A DNA stretch of 7,537 bases, taken from contig JAJZIF010000176.1 of the NCBI GenBank assembly GCA_021810735.1, forward strand, positions 1-7,537, read 5' to 3'. A program made the translations under genes and the position numbers. Under the pieces are notes generated by a model that had not been told where the DNA came from, did not search any database, and saw only the letters and a program-made list of their open reading frames with translations. Position 1 is the first letter of the stretch. Every line of letters starts with the position of its first letter. The DNA comes from Acidobacteriota bacterium. Its GTDB lineage: Bacteria > Acidobacteriota > Terriglobia > Terriglobales > Acidobacteriaceae. Shown here one piece after another: positions 5,695 to 7,537 of this stretch.

Positions 5695-7377
5695 ATGGCT
5701 AGATTCTGCACGCACTGCGGTAACGCACTCGGTTCGGGTGCGCGTTACTGCACGAAGTGCGGCGAATCGGTTAGAACGTCTGTCGCGCCGACCAAGACCG
5801 CGCCGAGGGAAAAGTCCGAAGATGCGGTACCCTCCGAGGGTCGCGATGCGCTCTCCTCGTCCACTTCACGAGAGGCAAAGACCGAACAGGCTGAAGAAAC
5901 TCCACGCATATCCACCCAGATCTCCTCGCCTCGACACAAAGACCGCAGAGTCAGATCGTGGTGGAGCGTTGGCATTGCACTCTTGGTAATTGCCGGAATT
6001 GTCGTCGGCGCTATCTATTACGGCGGATTGTTCGGGAACAGCAGCCACTCCTCGTTCTCTCGCCTAGCGGATCGGTGGCTCGCGCGCGCCCATGACCACT
6101 TGATGGCGGACGCCTGCCGCGGAAATCTGGACTATTCACGGCAGTCGATTATTCCGACCACCACAGACCAGCGCGACTTTCTTGATCTACTGGTCAGCCA
6201 GGGGCTCTATCGTCCCGCAGCGCCCGTGCTGACAGCGGTAGGACTGCAGCCCCAGTACACGCGAAGAGCGGCGGCGGAGGAGTTCATCCGGCATGGGCAA
6301 TTTTGTGTGGTCCGCGGCATCCGCATCGTAGGCGTGCGTACCGGAAGGGTGCGCCACCTCATTGGCAGTTCAGCGAAAGGCGCCGGCACGCCCAAGAGCT
6401 GGATGCCGATGCATATTTCGCTGCGATGGGTTGGCTTGGCCAGCTGGGCGGCACAGGGGGCCATTGCGCAAGCTTTTCCGCATCTGAAGAGCGATTTGTC
6501 CCAATCGGTGATGCTGGTGCAGACGCCCTCAGGCTGGGCATTGGCAAATTCCGCGCAGCGCGTCGCCATCGAAAGCGCATTGAGCGTACCGCGCCCGCAG
6601 CTGCAACTGACCGCGGCTCCCGGAGCGGCTGCATCGCCATCGAGACGGCCGGGCGAGGCGCCACAGCCTCGCTCTTTCGCTGGGGTTCCGGCCCGCGCCC
6701 AAGCGCGAGCCCCCACACGAGCTGAGGTGCGGCCCATCGTGCAGACTGCCGCCCCCTCCATGGCCCGGAGCAATCGCCGGTCTACGCACCTATCCGCTTC
6801 GGCGATCTTCCCAAACTCGTCCATAGAATGCGAGCAAGCCCCTTACCCGGGACTCGTCAACAATACGCACGGATATGTACGCTTTTCCTCCGGAACGGGC
6901 GATTTCGCCAATATCAACGCGCTCAATACGGTCGTTACGGTCCCTCCGGGTAGCCGACTATCCGGGGCTGTTTTGATGACGGTGGTGAACCAGGCGCCCC
7001 CTTCGGCGGTCGCCCCGATGATCGGAACACCGTCGTGGGGCAATCCGGAGACGACCTTCTGGACCGTGACCCCGTCGGTCGGCACAGGACGCTCACTCGT
7101 GCGCAGTTCGGTCCATCTGAGAGCGCCTCTGCGGGCGGGGACGTATTACATTGTGTTTGCATACCAACTCGAACTCGGCGCCGACCACGTGGCCTCCGCA
7201 ACCAATTGGGCCACCAATACTGACAATTGGAACGATGGGTATAACATCGCTGAGTTCTCCCTGAGGCAAATTGCCGAAGCTCAAACGGCCGGATGTGCCA
7301 TCGACAAGTGGACCTTTCGGAGCGGCCGAAGAATTCTGCTCGTGCCGGCGGATGCTATTACCGTACGGGTGATGTGA
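5695..7377 (+). CDS. Single-pass membrane protein with N-terminal zinc ribbon and large periplasmic region
   Basis: No named family is recognised. The 560-residue product begins with a zinc ribbon, C5-x2-C8 and C19-x2-C22 (FCTHCGNALGSGARYCTKCG), similar in design to the C-terminal ribbon of the preceding gene. A polar, probably disordered linker (25-80) ends in a basic patch (HKDRRVR), followed by one transmembrane helix at about 88-113. The positive-inside rule places the ribbon in the cytoplasm and residues 115-560 in the periplasm. The outer part has a mainly helical region (118-295) with several cysteines, a Pro/Ala/Arg-rich linker (298-368), and a beta-rich C-terminal domain (about 378-560). 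That domain contains GTYYIVFAYQLE and NWNDGYNIAEFSLRQIAEAQ, which resembles sandwich-like domains of secreted proteins, but I cannot name it. The start lies 9 bases after the upstream stop, with only a weak GAGCGGG as ribosome site, consistent with coupling. An alternative ATG at 5682 overlaps the upstream stop but meets a stop after six codons. Confidence 0.75.
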   Translation: MARFCTHCGNALGSGARYCTKCGESVRTSVAPTKTAPREKSEDAVPSEGRDALSSSTSREAKTEQAEETPRISTQISSPRHKDRRVRSWWSVGIALLVIAGIVVGAIYYGGLFGNSSHSSFSRLADRWLARAHDHLMADACRGNLDYSRQSIIPTTTDQRDFLDLLVSQGLYRPAAPVLTAVGLQPQYTRRAAAEEFIRHGQFCVVRGIRIVGVRTGRVRHLIGSSAKGAGTPKSWMPMHISLRWVGLASWAAQGAIAQAFPHLKSDLSQSVMLVQTPSGWALANSAQRVAIESALSVPRPQLQLTAAPGAAASPSRRPGEAPQPRSFAGVPARAQARAPTRAEVRPIVQTAAPSMARSNRRSTHLSASAIFPNSSIECEQAPYPGLVNNTHGYVRFSSGTGDFANINALNTVVTVPPGSRLSGAVLMTVVNQAPPSAVAPMIGTPSWGNPETTFWTVTPSVGTGRSLVRSSVHLRAPLRAGTYYIVFAYQLELGADHVASATNWATNTDNWNDGYNIAEFSLRQIAEAQTAGCAIDKWTFRSGRRILLVPADAITVRVM

Positions 7378-7463
7378 GCACTGTCCGATGGCCCCAAACA
7401 ACAAGTACAACGTGATGACGTGCGTGCGCATGTGACCTAGGCAGCAAGAAACACCAACCGAGT

Positions 7464-7473
7464 AAAAAGGGGA
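7464..7473 (+). promoter_or_regulatory. Ribosome binding site of the last, partial gene
   Basis: A purine run AAAAAGGGGA lies five bases before ATG 7479. It is the main reason for calling a gene there. Confidence 0.5.
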
Positions 7474-7478
7474 TTAAA

Positions 7479-7537
7479 ATGCCGCGGGCCAGGAATACGA
7501 CAGTCGCGATGTTACGGTTTGGGCAACTGGCGCTCCT
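7479..7537 (+). CDS. Start of an unidentified gene, possibly exported (partial, C-terminus outside window)
   Basis: Nineteen complete codons and two bases of a twentieth are visible, reading MPRARNTTVAMLRFGQLAL. The basic beginning followed by hydrophobic residues is compatible with the start of a signal peptide or membrane anchor, but the hydrophobic core is cut by the window edge. The gene is on the same strand, about 100 bases after the zinc-ribbon pair, and no terminator-like hairpin with a T-tract is seen between them, so it may belong to the same transcription unit. The function cannot be judged. Confidence 0.5.
   Translation, partial: MPRARNTTVAMLRFGQLAL

Noticed and set aside
5194..5715. 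173-codon minus-strand open frame over the end of the membrane-protein gene
   Set aside because: It is antisense to convincing transmembrane and zinc-ribbon sequence and has no domain of its own.
6207..6824. 205-codon minus-strand open frame
   Set aside because: A shadow of the 560-residue membrane protein; its Ala/Arg/Cys-rich product has no family features.

Overview
This is a GC-rich stretch of chromosome from a Gram-negative bacterium. It carries a diderm outer-membrane lipoprotein of the CsgG/HfaB type, Shine-Dalgarno-led genes and proteobacterial-style proteins. A gamma- or betaproteobacterium is the most likely source (Xanthomonadales/Lysobacterales or Burkholderiales-like), but nothing here fixes the genus. 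No rRNA, tRNA or CRISPR array was seen.

Left part (1 to about 3400), accessory or mobile in character. The window opens inside a minus-strand gene for a small helix-turn-helix protein of the excisionase/MerR-like type, cut off by the window edge. An unusually long gene-free stretch of about 840 bases follows, rich in short inverted repeats and holding three copies of a 10-base direct repeat. It ends in a probable promoter for a 620-codon plus-strand gene. That gene encodes a DDE-type transposase-like protein with an IS1 InsA-like zinc-finger and helix-turn-helix head and a long, divergent catalytic part. Behind it lies another 600 bases without a gene, containing a strong 11-bp hairpin nested inside a 9-bp perfect inverted repeat. 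I could not establish the ends of a mobile element.

Right part (about 3400 to 7537), envelope genes. All are on the plus strand. First is a CsgG-family lipoprotein with a clear lipobox and its own leader. After 178 bases comes a tight two-gene unit: a six-helix membrane protein ending in a CxxC/CxxC zinc ribbon, then, 9 bases later, a single-pass protein that starts with a similar zinc ribbon and has a large periplasmic part. A fourth gene with a good ribosome binding site begins just before the window ends.

How they may work together (inference): the two zinc-ribbon proteins probably form one inner-membrane assembly with both ribbons on the cytoplasmic side. The CsgG-like lipoprotein may supply an outer-membrane component of the same envelope function. 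No curli subunit or other csg gene is visible, so a curli role should not be assumed. The transposase-like gene and the HTH gene look like neighbours from a mobile segment inserted next to this locus.
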